Assembly: GCA_030549175.1 (NCBI GenBank)
Contig: JAUKUA010000007.1
Coordinates: forward strand, 1,178,001 to 1,242,000
Source of the DNA: Lasiosphaeris hirsuta
Taxonomy: Eukaryota; Ascomycota; Sordariomycetes; Sordariales; Lasiosphaeriaceae
DNA length: 64,000 nt
Reading direction: 5' to 3'
Below are positions 39,141 through 50,848 of this stretch, piece by piece; position 1 is the first letter of the stretch; every line of letters starts with the position of its first letter. The position numbers were made by a program, and so were the translations under genes. The notes beneath the pieces were generated by a model. That model worked only from the letters and a program-made list of their open reading frames with translations, did no database searches and was not told the origin of the DNA.

Positions 39141-41432
39141 TCAAAATAGCAGTATCCTTCTCGTCTCACACCCGTAAAAGAAACCCTTGCGGTTACTATA
39201 TCCGATGCAAACCCCCACCCGGCGATACGCTTCCGGCCAGCCGGGCTTTTGATAGAGCAAGAGCATGGCCGAGTCCCCTAGCTCTAGACAAACTAGATCT
39301 TGCTCGGCACCATCGGGAAGGCAGATGCCGAGGTTGGCCTTATCATCGCCTATGCTGTGCTTTGAGAGGTAGTCGAGCTGGCCGACAATCTCGCCCCCGT
39401 GCGCTTCTTTTGAGACAACCTGGCCGTCTTGTAAATTGCGGGCGTGAAGGGGTCGACCCGGAAGAACGGAAAAGTCGAAGCCAGTTCGACTACCGCGCTT
39501 TTTTTCAACGTCCGCCCAGGGCACCTTCTCCGAGTCGTCTGAGATGAAGCGGCGGAAGCGCCCCTGAACTTCAACCACCTTGGCCGTCCTGCCTCGTTCC
39601 TCAATGACCTGGCCCCGGTCTCGAAAGTCAGTCAAAATATCCTCCAACTGTGACTTGACCCAATCGCTCTTTGTCACCGCCGTCCCAGGCGCGCTAAAGT
39701 ACCGTGTCCGGATAAACTGGAAGTATTCCGACTGTCGGAAGGCATGCTTGGTCTTGGTGTGAACCCGAAGGGGGAGAGATGCCCAAGACCAAGACGGTGC
39801 GATGAGCTGGAGATTGTCGTCCGGGTCGGCGGCTTTGTCCACCGACCATGACAGTTGCCTGGCAAAGTTATCCCTCCACAGTCCCGCCAAATATTCTTCT
39901 GTGGCAAGCACCTTGCCGCTTTCCGCTTTTACGTTGTAGAAGCGCACGGCAAGGCCTGCGATGGCCAGGAACCGGTCCTTGGCGTGTGCAAGATCGCGGC
40001 GCGTGTACGACTCCACAATGTCGAGCCACTCCTCGTGAAGCTGTTGTTCGTCGCCTGTGCGGCAGACTTCAAGAAAGCTCTGGGGAAGGCTCCATCCTTG
40101 TTGGTCGGCGAGGGTAGATTTGCACCCCAGCTGGCTCAGCTCGGCCACTTGTCCCTCTGGGCATGACCAATACCATCTCTGGCCAGCCCAGTATAGTATC
40201 CTCGGAGACAGCCGCTCCTCTTGAAGTGTCCAGCCCCGTTGTGATACGGGGGAACCCAGCCGCACCGCGTTAAGAGAAGCCTGGTCGTTATGCAGCCATA
40301 CGCCCCGTAGTTTGCAGGCCTTGTTGCGATGCGTCCACGCCAATCTGTCGAAGAGCAAGGGGTCTGTTGCTTTGGTGGCCGAGGAAGCCGCCAGTGTGAA
40401 GGCGGCGTTGCCGTACACCTCGTGCATCAGGGATGCCTCGGTGTCCCAGTTGGTGCCCTTCGGAATGCACACACTGTCGATCCAAATGTAGTGGAATCCA
40501 AGTGACTCGGTTATGGTGATGGCGTCTTGCATGATTTCGGGAAAACATGATCGTGAAAAGGGGTGGAGGCGCTCGAGTACCGGCAAGCCATTCTTGGACT
40601 TGGTAGCGGCAGCCTTGATCCTTGCCCATTCGGTGGCGGGCATCGTCGCCGGATCACCCCACGAATAGCTAAGGACGACATAATCGACTAGCCGAGACGG
40701 CTTACTCACCAGCCTGACCTCGTTTTTCGGGAGGATCTCGAGTAGCCAAGATGGGTTGCGGTCTGACCAGCGGTACTTGGAGGAGCACTCGTGGTCCTCG
40801 TGGCAGACTCGCACGACCTGGCGCAACTCTTCAAAGTCGGTGCGGAGTCTGCCACCTCCCCGTGTGGGATCGAGAGTAGTAGCACATCTCTCACGTCCGA
40901 GAGGGATGGTAGCACTGAAGAGTGTTTCGTCTGGGGACTGGATAGAGAGGAAGAGGTTGTCGTTAGCTTTGCCGATGCTCAACACGGCGTAAATCGGCCA
41001 CTGTTTGTCGGGGTTCTCCAGGCTCTTCACTCCGAAGCCAGTGACCTGGGCCAAGAGGAATGCTCGTTTTATAACCTGGCATGTGTCGCACTTATTTGTT
41101 GTAGCGCAAATGTCGAGTTCCAGATAGTTGGAGTGGAAAAGGAGTAGATGTGAGGTCCCTTGGTATGTCGGGTCCCGTCTCCGTTGGACCTCCCCCCAAC
41201 GTAAGAGTGAACAAAGTTCGGTGCAGCCTCCGCACTGTCGCTGGCCATGTTCGTTGGACTTGATTCGACACAGTTCGTGGCTGATATGGCCTCGTGTCTG
41301 CTCGGCGCGGCTTTCTTCTTCCATCTTGGTGGCAGGATGGTGGTAAGATTGACCCAAGACGATATTGCCGATAAAACGCATTTGGCGAGCAAGTATAGAG
41401 AGTTGCCCAGGCGGGGAGAAGGAGGAGTCCAT
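39141..41432 (-). CDS. HET-domain protein (heterokaryon incompatibility type)
   Basis: Uninterrupted 763-residue frame from ATG 41432. The N-terminal 250 residues hold cysteine pairs (CGGCTELCSLLRWGEVQ, CATTNKCDTCQVIKRAF) typical of HET proteins, then a small beta-region. The HET domain spans roughly 250-425: VDYVVLSYSWGDPATMP, DAITITESLGFHYIWIDSVC, MHEVYGNAAFTLAASSA and SQRGWTLQEERLSPRILYW. The C-terminal 300 residues contain WLDIVESYTRRDLAHAKDRF, YLAGLWRDNFARQLSW and WASLPLRVH, as in other large HET proteins. HET domains are TIR-like effectors of non-self recognition and cell death in fungi. Compared with the relic at 12.2 kb this gene is intact. A 21-G tract lies just upstream (41574-41594). 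The first of several ATGs is chosen; a shorter start near residue 18 or 37 is possible. Confidence 0.92.
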   Translation of the reverse strand: MDSSFSPPGQLSILARQMRFIGNIVLGQSYHHPATKMEEESRAEQTRGHISHELCRIKSNEHGQRQCGGCTELCSLLRWGEVQRRRDPTYQGTSHLLLFHSNYLELDICATTNKCDTCQVIKRAFLLAQVTGFGVKSLENPDKQWPIYAVLSIGKANDNLFLSIQSPDETLFSATIPLGRERCATTLDPTRGGGRLRTDFEELRQVVRVCHEDHECSSKYRWSDRNPSWLLEILPKNEVRLVSKPSRLVDYVVLSYSWGDPATMPATEWARIKAAATKSKNGLPVLERLHPFSRSCFPEIMQDAITITESLGFHYIWIDSVCIPKGTNWDTEASLMHEVYGNAAFTLAASSATKATDPLLFDRLAWTHRNKACKLRGVWLHNDQASLNAVRLGSPVSQRGWTLQEERLSPRILYWAGQRWYWSCPEGQVAELSQLGCKSTLADQQGWSLPQSFLEVCRTGDEQQLHEEWLDIVESYTRRDLAHAKDRFLAIAGLAVRFYNVKAESGKVLATEEYLAGLWRDNFARQLSWSVDKAADPDDNLQLIAPSWSWASLPLRVHTKTKHAFRQSEYFQFIRTRYFSAPGTAVTKSDWVKSQLEDILTDFRDRGQVIEERGRTAKVVEVQGRFRRFISDDSEKVPWADVEKKRGSRTGFDFSVLPGRPLHARNLQDGQVVSKEAHGGEIVGQLDYLSKHSIGDDKANLGICLPDGAEQDLVCLELGDSAMLLLYQKPGWPEAYRRVGVCIGYSNRKGFFYGCETRRILLF

Positions 41433-44400
41433 GGCGACTTACATAGATGTAGGTGGGTATAATACGAAGATCTCGGGTGGCGATTAGGCACTGGGGTCCA
41501 GAGGTCTAGACTGAGATATACCCTCCCAATAAAAGCTGGCAAGTGAAGCTCCTTTAGCTAGGTCTCGAGGACAGGGGGGGGGGGGGGGGGGGGGTCTCTG
41601 AAACTTGGTGACGAAGTGTGACAACAGGAGTAGCTTGAGGCTTTGAGCGCCCTCTTGTTTGCTTCAGCCCCAGTTATTTCCTATCTCTGTCACATAGCAG
41701 CTAAGGAGACGAAAGTATGCGCCGCCTAGTTTGACCCGCACTTGACACGGAGGAAGCGATCACTGCCACGGTGACGGGCATGGGAGGAAGAGACGAAACA
41801 TTCCCCGTCTTCCGTGCCCGCCCCATACACCCCCCATACACCCCATCGTACCGAGTGATTGGGGCGCATGGTTAGGTGTTGGAGATTCGGTGATGATTCA
41901 TCGTGGGCAACTCGTAATTACATCGTAATTTCATCACGCGACATTGGGAAATATAGGGTCAGTAGTGGCGGAGGGCGGCGGGAAGTGTTTTGCCAAATGG
42001 GGAACAAGCGTCCCTTGGTTAGTAGTTGCTTTGGGGCCGAGAACGCTCGGGGGTTGGGATACGGTGTGGATTGACGGAGGATGTCTGTCAAGTGTCGAGT
42101 GATGGCCTCACACGAGCCTGGCTTGCCTCTCACCTGCCTAGCTCTTCCGGCAGTCGGTTGCGGGTGGTGCAGGTGCGCAGGCAGGTTCATCGATCTGGCG
42201 ATGCTGATCTGTGTCCGTGATTGGCCAGCGTGGGGTCTTGGCGATGCTGCGGTTGCGCCCCGCTGGGACAATGCGCGCGCACAGGACAGCCTGACAAGGC
42301 GGAAGGAAGCAACATCGTTGGGGCGGGTTGTGGCCAATCCAAGCTGTCGTCGCTGCCCGAATTGGGGTCGGAATTCTATGACTGGAAACAATGGGCTTGC
42401 GGGCTTGACAGTGAGCTATCCAGGTCTGCTAGGCACCAAAATTAGGTGACCTGGTGGTTGGTAGGAAGGGTAGGGTTGGGTGAGATGAATTCTTCTCTCG
42501 AACTTTCCGCCGCGCCCGTGTCCTTACGGCTCCCCGAGTCGTCCTCTTTGGGTCCATCACAGTCACACACACGACTCCCCCGCGCTCCTTCCCACCCAGC
42601 GCGCGTATCGCCGGCGTCCCACCTGGCAATCGTTCACGTTCGCGACAGTGCCCTGACGGAAAGAGTGCATACATCGTATAGCCCGTTCCCGCCCATATCG
42701 CATCGGGTAGGTAGCGTAGCCGCCAGTGCGCGGCAATGCAATCGACAGGCCGGGTAATTCACACCGAGCACCTGATTCCATCTCACGAAATCTCATCCAC
42801 AACAATTTAGAACGGGAGCACCCACCCACACACAGCGACCACACACTACCGGCTTCACCTAGCCCTATTGTACTAAAGGCGGGCAGGCTCAGTCCGGCAC
42901 TGCGGTCATCATCCGCAGCCCGTACATACATATACATTACCTTACCTACATTACATCACACACGGCACCAGCATGGAATATTCGGACCTCACCGCAGACG
43001 GGAACCGCAGTACCTACCTGCTGCAGTGACAACAGCCCAAGCTAGCGGATGCAGTCAGGAACGGCGCGACCAACATAGGCCCGCAGGCTGCATTTTCTGG
43101 TAAGTTCGCAAGGTCAGCCAGTTTTCTCTCTGTTTTATGGCACCAGTGTCTTTTTTAGTCGCCTGTCGCTTCCAGATATGGAATCAGGCTCGGGGATGTG
43201 TGCTAGACTGTGTCGCGAGTTGTGGTCTCGTCTAAGCTCCCTCACCGCATGGAACCGACCGCGGATCATCCGCGACGGATCTGGGCATTCACATCTGGGC
43301 ACTCACATCGCCATATTTCTGACCCGCCATGATGGAATTTGAGAGCATTTCGGGTGCCTGGGGCTTATCTCACCCTGCCATCCCGCCGCCCGTTCCGCAC
43401 GCCAAACCCCCAAATTCCCCACCGTTCTGCCCTGCCTGAGCCCTACCTCCGCTTAGCCAGCCCTACCACGATGCCGAGCCGCCGGGAACTGGGTTTCATC
43501 CGTCGCAATCACTCACTTGCTCCCCCTTCCCCCCTCCCCCCCGCTCTGCCTTGCCTTAGTACCCGTCTATCGGTATCCTGACCAGTCGAAGGCTGCGATG
43601 CGTCGGGATTTTTGGGCTCTGGCCCGGTCTTCGAGGCCGACTTGTCGGCTCGCGGGATTGAGCGGTCGAGTGACCCTAACCAACGAGAGGCGATTGTTTA
43701 CATCAGTGCCTAGCTGCAACTTCCCACCGTCCCATCCTGTTGGGCCCCTCTCAAGCTCTGGTTGCATCCCTACCCCGCTAAGATTCCTTCGAGTTCCTAC
43801 TACGGCGGCATGGTACTTTTGTGTCGCTTGACACGCCTGGGCCGCGGACAGACAGCCGAGTCGTCCGAAACGCTCGACGGCGAGAGTAGCACCGACATGA
43901 CGAATTACGAACGATTGCGGTCACGAAGCCGCTCAGGTGCAACTTTCGCGACTCGTAAATACACAATAGGTAGGTAGCAAGCGTAATTCGCCGTCGCTTG
44001 ATCTGGTCTCCCAAGTCAGAGGTATGTATCACGTCCATATTTATCATTCTTCCTTCCCTTTATAGAGCCATTCGTATTATTTTCATCTTCGGCCTGAGGA
44101 ATGCCGCGTGCCGATTGGGCTTGGCGTGATGCGTGCGTGCATGTGTATATCTGCATGTACACGTGTGTGAGTCGCAATAGCCTGGCGACCCGGCGAATCA
44201 GACGGCCGGGTGGATTCGACGAACCCCGGGTCTGGGACTTTGCACGAGGCAATATAGCAATTCGGTCTGGGACTTTTTACAGCGCATCCACATTTGATAT
44301 CGTCAAACATCAAGCCCATAGGGCTGCTGACTCAGTGGGTATCCCCAGGTACCCCCTGGATGTCCCTGGGCGGGTCGAAATCGGGGCTGACGCGAGGAGC

Positions 44401-44965
44401 CTGTGGCTGGTTACAGGTGTGACGCTTTGGGCCAACACACAGGTTGTGGCAGTGGCCGAGTCTAGAGGAGCGAGGCTTCTATAGATGGGGGTGGTGGCCT
44501 GGTGGCCTGTCCCTCCAGCTTCCTCACTAAACGGAAGCCTAGCAGAACCCCTGTCCGTTGGTTCAGTCTCCGGCCGGTCTCACTCATTTGCTCGTTCGTT
44601 TTACTCATCGCTCGCCCCCATCGACATATGTTGCCGTTTTTGGACGCACAGAGGGCGCATCGCCAGTGTCGACGTCTTTCTTCAAATATCCCATATCTAT
44701 GCCCTGGTTACTACCCTGCCATAGCACTCGCTTCAGACTTCCCTGATCTCCCCCAGCAACTCCAGACGTGCCCGGATTCAGACAAAGATCTCAAATATCT
44801 CCGCCTATCCCCGCTATCTGAGTCGAGATAACGTTATCCCATCATCCCGATCCCGGCTCCCGAGTATCCCGTCTATCATCAGCACTTCAAATCCATCCCT
44901 ACCCCATTCCGCCATCCGTCATCCGCCTCACTAGGAACCCTGAATCGACTCAAACCGTCCTCACT
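41433..44965. other. Gene-poor spacer of 3.5 kb
   Basis: No domain-bearing frame on either strand. Contents seen: a 21-G tract at 41574-41594, then pyrimidine-rich stretches and many short frames of 60-130 codons in all six frames, as expected from GC-rich non-coding DNA. It is the shared upstream side of the HET gene and the membrane-protein gene and could hold non-coding RNA, which cannot be seen by eye. Confidence 0.4.
41574..41594 (+). repeat. 21-base guanine homopolymer upstream of the HET gene
   Basis: A run of 21 G about 140 bases 5' of the HET-domain start codon. Longer than any other homopolymer in the window. Confidence 0.9.
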
Positions 44966-45863
44966 ATGTACCGGACCAATAACTTCGGGTGGAAACTCAC
45001 CCATGCCCTTTGCATCCTTGCCCACCTAGGTCTCATTGTAGCGGCAGCAGTCACATACGTCTACAATGTGAGCAAGGATACGCAAACAGAAGACCTGAAC
45101 CGTCTATCGAGACTTGCAAGATTCAACCTCAACGCCGACTTCTACCTCGACTCCAATACCAATACCGATTCCGATTCGAAGCATGAGCCCTGCAGCATTG
45201 CGCTTATGAGCACCTTCATGAGTATTTTGAACCCGGGTCCCTTGGATGGGATGCTTCACACACTGCTGACAAGCTGTATGATCGTGGTCGGTTCCCCCCT
45301 TTCTTTTGAGTGTCTCTGTACTCGACCTGGCTTTCACTCATCTCGTGTCTTAATCTCACCTTGGCCTGAAACATATAATGCGAATGCATGCTGACAACTG
45401 CGATTCTCCAAATAGGGCGGCCTTGGACTCGTCGCCAACATTGGCCTGTTCGCCGTCCTTCTCAGGGCGGAAGAGAGCGAAGCGTCCCTTACCGAGGGCG
45501 AGCAACACTGGCGCAAACAAACTGCCACGTTTTTCAGTTGCGTCTTCAACCTGCTTTTAGCTGGTGCGGGGGTTAGTCTTGCCAGCGCTATGGGCATCAA
45601 GGTGCCGGGTTCCAAGTCCTTGATTACGCCGTTGGTTTGGGCATCAATCCAAGCGTAAGTCGATGCCCTCCGCCCCCCCTTTCCTCTTTCTCCCCCCCTC
45701 CATTTTCCGTCCGCAGATGTCCCGACCTGCCGCTGGACCTAGGGATCCCGAAACCGACCAAATTGGCCACCTGCTGATGATGGCTTGCAGACCTCTGGCG
45801 CTCATCACTGCGCTCTTTGACATCATCAAGAACCATCGGGACGGCAAGGACCTTCTCGATTGA
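44966..45863 (+). CDS. Small multi-pass membrane protein, unknown function
   Basis: Three exons are proposed: 44966-45286, 45416-45654 and 45791-45863, giving 210 residues. The first intron (129 nt) has a GTCGGT donor, the second (136 nt) a GTAAGT donor. Hydrophobic segments are HALCILAHLGLIVAAAVTYV, LHTLLTSCMIVGGLGLVAN followed by IGLFAVLLR, FFSCVFNLLLAGAGVSLASA and PLALITALFDIIK. The order of hydrophilic loops and helices suggests four membrane spans, as in small tetraspan fungal proteins of the MARVEL type, but I do not recognise it. An alternative acceptor at about 45720 gives a different, shorter C-terminus. An upstream CT-rich leader with TCACT before ATG supports the start. Confidence 0.55.
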
Positions 45864-47646
45864 CGTGCTTATCTGCTGCATAGCGCGTCCCGCATGGGTC
45901 AAGCCATTGGAAGCAGGAAACTTCCTAGTCCGGGCATCCTGGCGGGCATGCTGGCCGGCGGCAGCAAGGTCTTTTCCATGTGTCCGCCTGTTCAAAAGCA
46001 GCATTGCCAGCATCCGGCAATGCCACTGCTTTTGTCGACCACACGGTACCACTTCCCCGAGTTCTGCTGGCGCTCTTTCGAAGGGGGTGGAAGTTCCCTT
46101 TCAGTCCTTAACATTGGTGCGTACACGACACTTTCACCTTTATCCACCCCCAAGCGAGCGTCCGACGGAAAAGATCCCTGCAGAGCCGAAACCTGTTCTT
46201 GTACATGTAACCTGTATTGAGGGCGAAAATAAAGGCGGTTGTAGGCCGCTGCGGCATGAGACTTTTATGATGAGAGTCCGGTCTAAGGGTAGTCGGAGGA
46301 GCTGAGGCCCGGAAACCTGATCAGCGGCTTAGAAGAATCAATAATAACTTAGATAAAGTGCTAAGCGCGACGTATATCGATATCATGCCTCTCTCTCCCT
46401 CCGCTCCCGCGAATCAGGCAATAAACGTTTGCAATATAGTGTGAGTAGGTGGAGTGGAGTGCTAGCGCTAGTGCAGAGGTGCTGGGTTTGGATCCATCTT
46501 GAGTGCGGTGAATGCGAGTACGGACGCTGGCCCCAACAACAGCCCGACCTGGAAACTTATCTGTTTTCGACACTACTGCCCTCAATAACCTCCGCACCTC
46601 ATCGAGTGCTGAACAAGACTTTTATCTTTTATCATTTTTCTCTCGAGTCCGATCTAATCGGAATCTCACCTCTTCCCCTAGATCCAAGCATCCACATCGC
46701 CGCCAGGAACCAAGCCCGCAGGAACTCAGCTGACGATTGGGGGGAGGGAGGGGGGGGGGGGATGGATGCTGACAGCGGACAGCTTGGGGCTTATCGAGCG
46801 TGAGCGTGAGCGTGGATGATGACATTGGCGACGTGGTGGGACGCGGTGGGACAAAGCGGGATGGAAGCAGTCCCGCGTGCCTGGCTTTTCAGGCCAAGGC
46901 CAACGCAGCAGGAGCAGCTGTGGCCCCTAGGTGCCGGGCCCGGAGGGCGGCCGAAGAAGGATCGCAGAACGGTCCAAGTGCGGGGACCCTGGCTGTAACA
47001 GCCAGTAGGAAGCGGGCCCACGATCTTTTTGGGGGGTAAAGAGCTGTCAGTTGTGTCGGCTTCCGTGCGCTTTCTGTCGCTGTTGGTGGTGCCACAATCT
47101 CGGCAACCTGCAAGGTTCTTCTCGGACTTGGGGTGCTGCGGCGCAGCAATGAGCACAACGGGGGACGGTCCCCACTGTCTGGGACCCCCCCTGACCTCGA
47201 CAGCTGTTAGGCGCGCAAGGAAGGAGTCGCAGGCCTCGCGACCGCCTTTCCCACCGAACTGCTATAAGGGTTTGTGCCAAACTTCATGCGCGTCGCAGGC
47301 TTATCGCGGAATTTAGTAATGCTTTTCTGCCCTTTTTCTGGTTTTTCTTGCAGCCGCAGCGATCCGCGCGACTTCCCCCCTCTCGCGCTCTGCGCTCCAT
47401 TCTTTTTTCCTGACAGGTCCCGACGGGCTCTGCTTGTCTGGGTGCATCCATCTGATTGCGTCCTAGCCAGTCGCACGTCTTGATGTGAGACCCGGGTATC
47501 TGCCCTAGGATCCCCAGCAAGTCGATATCGACCTACCTTAGCACTCGGTACCTTACCCAGTCCGCGGCACCAGGCGGCACCAAGCAGCACCCAGCATCAG
47601 CGCCGTCGCCCAGACAGAGGACCCAGCAGCACCGGGCAGCACCACC
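45864..47646. other. Gene-poor spacer of 1.8 kb
   Basis: Three-prime side of the small membrane protein and long 5' leader of the Clr5 gene. A G tract of 12 occurs at 46750-46761. The last 80 bases before 47647 are rich in AGCACC and GGCACC words. No gene is supported. Confidence 0.4.
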
Positions 47647-49886
47647 ATGTGCTCGCCCGAGAACCGTGCAGCAACAATGTCCACCGCGTCGGGCCCGCCG
47701 CCGGCCATATTCTCGCTGTCTGGCTCGGAACGCAGCGCTAGCCCAGACCGGAAATCCCGCACGCTCCAGGGCCCCTCGGCCAAAGAGTGGGCCAGACACC
47801 GCGAGACCATCATCGATCTCTACAGACAGTATCCGCTGAAGAAAGTAAGCGAGATCATGAGAAAGCATCATGGCTTCTCGGCAAGGTACGCACTCGCAGA
47901 CTTGGCATCTCCTGCATGTCTTTGATGCCGTACTGTCGTCCAACATCATCCTCATCTACCACTCGACTAGCTCTCGTCCTGTCTTGGCTCCTGTCTGTTT
48001 GTGTTCATCCCTTGCCACGGACCTGTCAGTGCCTGTCGCTGCTTCCGTCTTGATCACTTCGAGTCCAGTGACTCCAGCCCGCTGCTTGTCTCCCCTTTCA
48101 CCTCCTGTCACTCACCCTTAAGCTTGCTGTCTGTCTCTCCATCCGGCCCACTACATGTAGTCCATATCCGTCCTCGCTCCCCGTATCTGAATCTCCCCCT
48201 TCATCCTGTCACACCGAGCACAGCAGCGTTGCTAGCCCGCGGCTTGTCTTCACAATGACTCTGATCACCACCACTGACTCGCTCGACAGCAAGCGCATGT
48301 ATGACAAGCGCTTCCGGGAGTGGAATGTCTTCAAGAATGTCAACAGCGATGAGAAGGATCGACTTATCCGCCGCATCCACGGTGCTCGCTCTGCCGCATC
48401 GGCGCCGCTGGTCGACAGGGACAGCATCAGCCAGGAAGACCTGCGCAGAACACTGCGAGTTGCCAAATCAATCCCCCATGGCATGAGACGAGCCGCACCA
48501 ACTGAGCCCTCTCCTAGCCATACGGCCATCGCCGAATCTTCGGCGGTCCAACAGCGCCCTGTTGGGTCCGGCAGAAAGAGCATAGCCATCTCTGATATTA
48601 TCAGGGAGCGCAGCACCAGCACCTCCGTCCAGAGACTCGCCGTCCCCAGGGCCCCCACCGAGGCCCTCTCACCCCAGGCCCTGTCATCTTCGCCGGACCT
48701 GGCATGTACCACACCAGCATCGACCTCGGGCTCCTCGGACGAACATCCGCATACCCCGCCCGCGACCATCTCGGCACCAGGTTCCCCGCTGCCCAATCTT
48801 TCCACTTTTGAAGCCCAAATCCGGACGCTTGCCGAGTCGCCGCCGCCGTCCATCGCGTCGGATCCCAGGTCAAGATCCATCGAGCTCATCTCACGGAGTC
48901 TTCGAGATTACTATGACTGGCAACTTGACAACATCCCCGAGGGAATCCTGCCCGACGACTACCTCGGACACAGGTCTTCCGAGCAGTCGACCCAGTACTG
49001 GGGTACCATCAAGAATGCCATCTACCTGGTCAAGATATCGGCTGGGTCCATGGAGGATCTCGAGCTCCGGCCCGATCGGCGAGCATGGCCCGCCTTCGCC
49101 GAGGCCGGCCGCATCGCGTCGGCAGCCATGACCACGCAGCCGTTTGACTTTTTGCGCAACGTCTTTGCTACCCTATCTCCCGCCAACACCAGCGCTCGCC
49201 CTGAGCTGCGAGGCATACTCCTGCAGTTTCTTGCTAGCGAGGCGAGGGACACCCTGTCTCCTGGCCACCCCATCACGGTAATCTGCCAGGAGCTGCTCCG
49301 CGACGAGGACTGCCAGGAGGTCTCGCGCCGCGGTCTACAATGTATGCTCGACATCTTCAGCACTCGCTTGGGCCGGTCGCGCGCCGTCTCGTTCAAACTG
49401 CTCGACTCGCTGGCTACGCTTCTGCGCCGCAACGGAGAGTTCGACGCCGCCATGGACATCATTATGGAGCTTCTTAACTCTTGCAGACAGGTTTTTGGCC
49501 ACGAGTCGGATCAGGCGCGTATGGTAGAGAATGAGCTGGCCCACTTTTACATGGTGGCGGACGAGTGCGACCTGGCACTCGATCACTGCATGGCTGTGGT
49601 CAAGCGTCCCCAAACAGCGGGACAAGCTACAGATGAGCCTCCTTTCTACCAGGATGGCATTGCGGCACACACGATGGAGGATATTGCAGAGATTCACCAG
49701 CGGCGGGGAGATTTCGAAACGAGTATCATGTGGCTAGAGCGGGCCGCGTCCATTGCTCTGACACTTTGGGGTCCGAAATCGGTGGCTACCGGACACATTA
49801 TCGACAGGATGACAAGTCTGCAGAGGAAGTTTGGGAAAGATTTGCTAAGGAGCGCTCTGCTGTGGGAAGCAGCAATCGTCCTGTGA
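47647..49886 (+). CDS. Clr5-domain protein with TPR-like C-terminal part
   Basis: Two exons, 47647-47885 and 48290-49886, give 611 residues. The 404-nt intron starts GTACGC and ends CTCGACAG. The Clr5 domain spans it: AKEWARHRETIIDLYRQYPL and KKVSEIMRKHHGFSA in exon 1, KRMYDKRFREWNVFKNV in exon 2, at about residues 41-97. A Ser/Pro-rich region follows (about 100-230), then a helical half with DAAMDIIMELLNSCRQVFG, ELAHFYMVADECDLALDH, AAHTMEDIAEIHQRRGDFET and SIMWLERAASIALTLWG, which reads as tetratricopeptide-like repeats. In fission yeast Clr5 acts in heterochromatin silencing; in filamentous fungi Clr5 domains occur in many larger proteins of unknown role. The start is at the Kozak-like CACCATG; a second ATG lies ten codons on. 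Nuclear role is inference. Confidence 0.88.
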
Positions 49887-50813
49887 TGTTTTCACCGTCC
49901 CTTCCCCAAAATACATTTTCTTCTGTCAAGTCGTATTCCCCTTTTTGGACAAGGGACTGTGTTGAGGAGATTCCCCATGGGTCGGTTCTATCAGGGTGCT
50001 ATCTTGGCTTATCTAACTACTCGGCTCTATAATGGCTATTGAAAACTAGGACAATGGACTTGTACATGGCCAATATCTGCTATCTTAGCTACATACCGGA
50101 CCCGAACTGAACAAACGTACCGCTCGTCTGTACATAGCTAATGGATACGATGCTTTCTCTCTCTTGCCCAACCTCGCCAAAGGCTACATGCGCAATAATT
50201 GCCAGTCGCTGTCTCCTAGGACAGTAGGCCATGCAGAATACAGGTTTCGATGGCTGTCTTGGGAAAGCCGAAGGATCCAGACGGCAGGAGATGCGGTTTG
50301 GGGGACGACGCCAAGGGCCACGCATCACATGTGCGAGCTTACTAATTGGGAGTTTGCAATCACGAAGGGCGGCGATGAGTGGCCGGAGCGCGGAGCAGAG
50401 GTAAGGACCTTACCTACCCGGCGAGGGTTTAGTCGTCCGGACTCAGTCATGTGCATAACACCATGGCCGGTGGGGGCCCTTCCCAACCAAGTTTTTTTCC
50501 CGAGGCCCTAGAGGTGTCCAATGGGTTTCCAGGTTGGATCGGTGAGGGAGGAGCACGCTCCGGTGCCGGGTACTGCTGGTGCTGGTCCTGGGGGGTCGGG
50601 GGTATGATGCCCCGTGGGTAGTATATGTAGATAGACTGCGTATTGTGTGATGAGGTAAGAATGAAGCGTGCTGGGGAGCACTAGCTTGGGTAAGGTACCT
50701 AGAGAGCTTGGAGACGTGGATATGCGGGCCCCGGAAGGCCGGACAAAAGGATGTGCTCCTGGACGACGTAAGATGATTGCATTTCCGACGTCTTTTTGTT
50801 TGCTGCGTTTTTG

Positions 50814-50815
<2 letters not shown>

Positions 50816-50845
<30 letters not shown>
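50816..50845. repeat. (GA)n microsatellite
   Basis: Uninterrupted alternating G and A for about 30 bases. Confidence 0.9.
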
Positions 50846-50848
<3 letters not shown>

